Positions 62,324-64,000 of a stretch of 64,000 bases of DNA are shown here, one piece after another (the first letter of the stretch is position 1; each line of letters opens with the position of its first letter). Origin of the DNA: Chitinophaga sp. MM2321 (GTDB lineage Bacteria; Bacteroidota; Bacteroidia; Chitinophagales; Chitinophagaceae); the NCBI RefSeq assembly GCF_964033635.1, contig NZ_OZ035533.1, positions 558,001 through 622,000 of the forward strand, written 5' to 3'. The translations under genes and the position numbers were made by a program. The notes beneath the pieces were generated by a model. It saw only the letters and a program-made list of their open reading frames with translations, made no database searches and was not told the origin of the DNA.

Positions 62324-63109
62324 ATGCATCCACTGATTCTGCTTGTCGATGATGAGGAAGAAATACTGGATTTCCTCGAACGTATGTTTAAAAGCCGGTA
62401 TAGTGTGCTTCGGGCAGTAAGTGCATCAGAAGCGTTGGAAATATTGGAACATGAAGTAGTACAGTTGATCATCAGTGATGTAATGATGCCGGGAATGGAC
62501 GGTTTTGAATTATGCAGGATCGTTAAGTTGAATGATAAAACTTCCCATATCCCGCTTATATTACTTACCGCAAAGAGTACGATGCAATCCAAAATAAGTG
62601 GGTTAGAACTGAAAGCAGATGCATATATAGAAAAACCATTTTCAAAAGAGCATCTCCTCGCGCAAACAGCCAGTTTACTGGCAAACAGAGATAATGTTCA
62701 GAATTATCTTGCAGGATCACCATTACTGCATCTTAAGAGCAAAGATTATTCAAAGGCCAGTCAAAAATTTCTCGAACAGCTCTGTGATGTTATTAACAGG
62801 TATATCGAAGATGAAAACCTGGGAGTTGAAATACTTGCCGAAAAGCTTAATATGAGCCGGATGACCTTATATCGGAGAATAAGGGAAGTATCCAAACTTA
62901 CCCCTGCACAATTAATTAACCAGGTACGCCTTGAAAAGGCTGCTGAGTTGCTGGTAACAAAAGAGTATAAAGTTTATGAAGTGGCTATGAAGGTGGGTTT
63001 CCAGTCACAAAGCAACTTTGCAAGGAACTTCCTGCGGCAATTCAAGGTTTCGCCAACACAGTTTTTACAATCCCGGCGAAACGATAAAGAGGAAGAGAAT
63101 GATTGTTAA
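62324..63109 (+). CDS. Response regulator with AraC-type DNA-binding domain
   Basis: A 261-aa cytoplasmic regulator. The receiver domain covers residues 1-125 with the acidic pocket DDEEE and phospho-acceptor D52 in IISDVMMPGMDGF, T/K positions in LLTAK and YIEKPF. An AraC-type domain (about 155-255) contains two helix-turn-helices (VEILAEKLNMSRMTLYRRIREVS and VYEVAMKVGFQSQSNFARNFLRQF; quoted in part). It is encoded 18 nt after the propeller kinase and should be its partner, together making a split version of the hybrid two-component systems common in this group. Its targets are not evident; the operon upstream is one possibility. Confidence 0.93.
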   Translation: MHPLILLVDDEEEILDFLERMFKSRYSVLRAVSASEALEILEHEVVQLIISDVMMPGMDGFELCRIVKLNDKTSHIPLILLTAKSTMQSKISGLELKADAYIEKPFSKEHLLAQTASLLANRDNVQNYLAGSPLLHLKSKDYSKASQKFLEQLCDVINRYIEDENLGVEILAEKLNMSRMTLYRRIREVSKLTPAQLINQVRLEKAAELLVTKEYKVYEVAMKVGFQSQSNFARNFLRQFKVSPTQFLQSRRNDKEEENDC

Positions 63110-63649
63110 CATGGCGGATATCCGGATGAATGCCCGATACTGATCAGCTGTGCGCATCAAAAAGTATCAGCGTGACTTCAAAGAAAAGCACAACGGGTTC
63201 CGGGTTCTGATCTTTACAAGGTAGCCAGACTACAAAAATGATACGTTTTGACTTTTTTTTGATACTTATGGCATAAGTCAAATTATAAATTTGAAGTTCC
63301 TTTGTGTTATAAATCAATTTATTGTTTGTTAGCCCAAAACAAATGCACTTTCATTATAGTAACCAGATGTAATAGAGATTGATGGATGATTTCTTGGAAA
63401 AAAGATATTAACGGCTTTCAGATACCCGGTATTTTAAAAAAAATATATGACTATTTTAATTAGTTGTGAATCCTGACTTTTTATAAGAGAGTTAAAAATA
63501 GATATAAGTTCATCGCCTGGTGAACCTTACCAGATAGTTACCCCACAGCGGGAAAGTAATACAAAATTACAAGTAATCTCATTTTACATGGCAGTCAGTC
63601 AGATTGCCAATGGAATACTTATCATCATTATTATCAAAATCAATCGAAA
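63110..63649 (+). other. 540-nt region without a gene, upstream of a PEP-synthase-like gene
   Basis: No plausible protein or RNA gene was seen. TAAATTTG at 63286-63293 is a perfect -7 box; a TTTG lies 24 nt upstream of it, slightly farther than usual. Closer to the next gene, small inverted repeats (CTGGT/ACCAG around 63520-63536, and TTAC-CCC/GGG-GTAA at about 63539-63558) could form leader hairpins. If the -7 box at 63286 is used, the following gene has a leader of about 350 nt. Confidence 0.4.
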
Positions 63650-64000
63650 ATGAGTAGCAATAAGTTTATTGTTCCACTAAGTATGTTGGGCGCCGGTGAT
63701 GTTGAAGAGGGAATCAGGTGTGGGCTTTTAGGTGGATTGATACAAGATTTAAGTCAGCAGGGAATTAATATTTCCGATGGTTTTGTGATTACGGCTCAGG
63801 CATATAAGCATTTTTTGTCTTCGAATCAGCTCGAATCGCAAATAAGGAAGTATTTACGTGCTATTGAGTACGATAATAAGAAGTCATTGAATAGCGCATC
63901 GGCTAAAATCAGGCAATTAATCCTGGGCGCGAAATTTCCCGCAGAGCTGCACAGGCAGATTATCAGTTCCTATAATGCTTTATCTAAGCAATACCATATT
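63650..64000 (+). CDS. PEP synthase-like (PPDK N-terminal) protein, 3' end outside window
   Basis: Open from ATG 63650 through the window end (117 codons). The start MSSNKFIVPLSMLGAGDVEE, then LIQDLSQQGINISDGFVITAQAYKHFL, and IRQLILGAKFPAEL closely follow the N-terminal nucleotide-binding domain of phosphoenolpyruvate synthase and relatives (PpsA reads GVSVPNGFATTADAF and IRQWIIDTPFQPEL at these points). The normal GGKNASLGEM motif just after is replaced by GIRCGLLGGL, with Arg or Cys where the phosphate-contacting Lys sits, so ATP use may be altered; a PEP-utilising phosphotransferase of another type is possible. Only the start is present, so the domain order cannot be judged. Confidence 0.75.
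   Translation, partial: MSSNKFIVPLSMLGAGDVEEGIRCGLLGGLIQDLSQQGINISDGFVITAQAYKHFLSSNQLESQIRKYLRAIEYDNKKSLNSASAKIRQLILGAKFPAELHRQIISSYNALSKQYHI

Noticed and set aside
1..64000. CRISPR arrays, tRNA/rRNA genes, insertion sequences or phage genes
   Set aside because: No regularly spaced repeats, cloverleaf-type sequences, transposase motifs or phage structural genes were seen on reading the window.

Overview
The window looks like a chromosomal segment of a glycan-degrading Bacteroidota, most like the Chitinophagaceae (Chitinophaga-type). Three SusC/SusD-type outer-membrane pairs, many Bacteroidota-style lipoproteins, propeller-type and hybrid sensor proteins, Bacteroidota-type promoter boxes (TTTG, about 19 nt, TAnnTTTG-like) and near-absence of Shine-Dalgarno sites all point there. 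Genus is inferred from protein style only; no rRNA, tRNA, insertion sequence or CRISPR array was seen.

Layout. 1-4270: the end of one SusC/SusD pair of unknown substrate. 4345-12141 (minus strand): a beta-glucan (laminarin-like) utilisation locus with SusC, SusD, two PKD-type surface lipoproteins and a GH16 glucanase; a divergent membrane-anchored propeller/HTH regulator (12396-15293) shares a promoter region containing helically phased direct repeats around a perfect palindrome. 15360-16721: an RclA-like flavin disulfide oxidoreductase. 16736-33796: a complete sialic-acid locus: FadR-type regulator, its probable operator over the SusC promoter, SusC/SusD, N-acetylneuraminate lyase, kelch mutarotase, MFS importer, an unrecognised 276-aa protein, a gamma-glutamyltransferase-family protein, two sialidases around an N-acylglucosamine 2-epimerase, and a sialate O-acetylesterase. 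33799-40699: a compact fructan/fructose locus: hybrid sensor with a periplasmic sugar-binding domain, sugar porter, PfkB fructokinase and secreted GH32 enzyme. 40775-42468: a TIGR03118-type propeller lipoprotein and a small DUF3817 membrane protein. 42619-50082: a planctomycete-type cytochrome (PSCyt1/DUF1549/DUF1553), a Tat-exported DUF1501 protein, a membrane cytochrome with leucine-rich repeats, and a clan-A glycosidase.

50282-59013 is the most unusual part: six tightly packed, partly overlapping genes encoding a three-span membrane protein, a cytoplasmic subtilisin-like protease with an SH3-like front end, an exported protein with a barrel-like C-terminus, a GHSAG serine hydrolase, a caspase-like (C14) protease, and a terminal protein of unknown family with a helical tail. 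Three different predicted hydrolases in one operon with inner- and outer-membrane partners suggest a regulated-proteolysis, stress, cell-death or defence module that I cannot match to a named system. A split two-component pair (propeller histidine kinase plus AraC-type response regulator) follows. The window ends in the first 117 codons of a PEP-synthase-like gene whose conserved GGKNASLGEM-type nucleotide-binding motif is altered.
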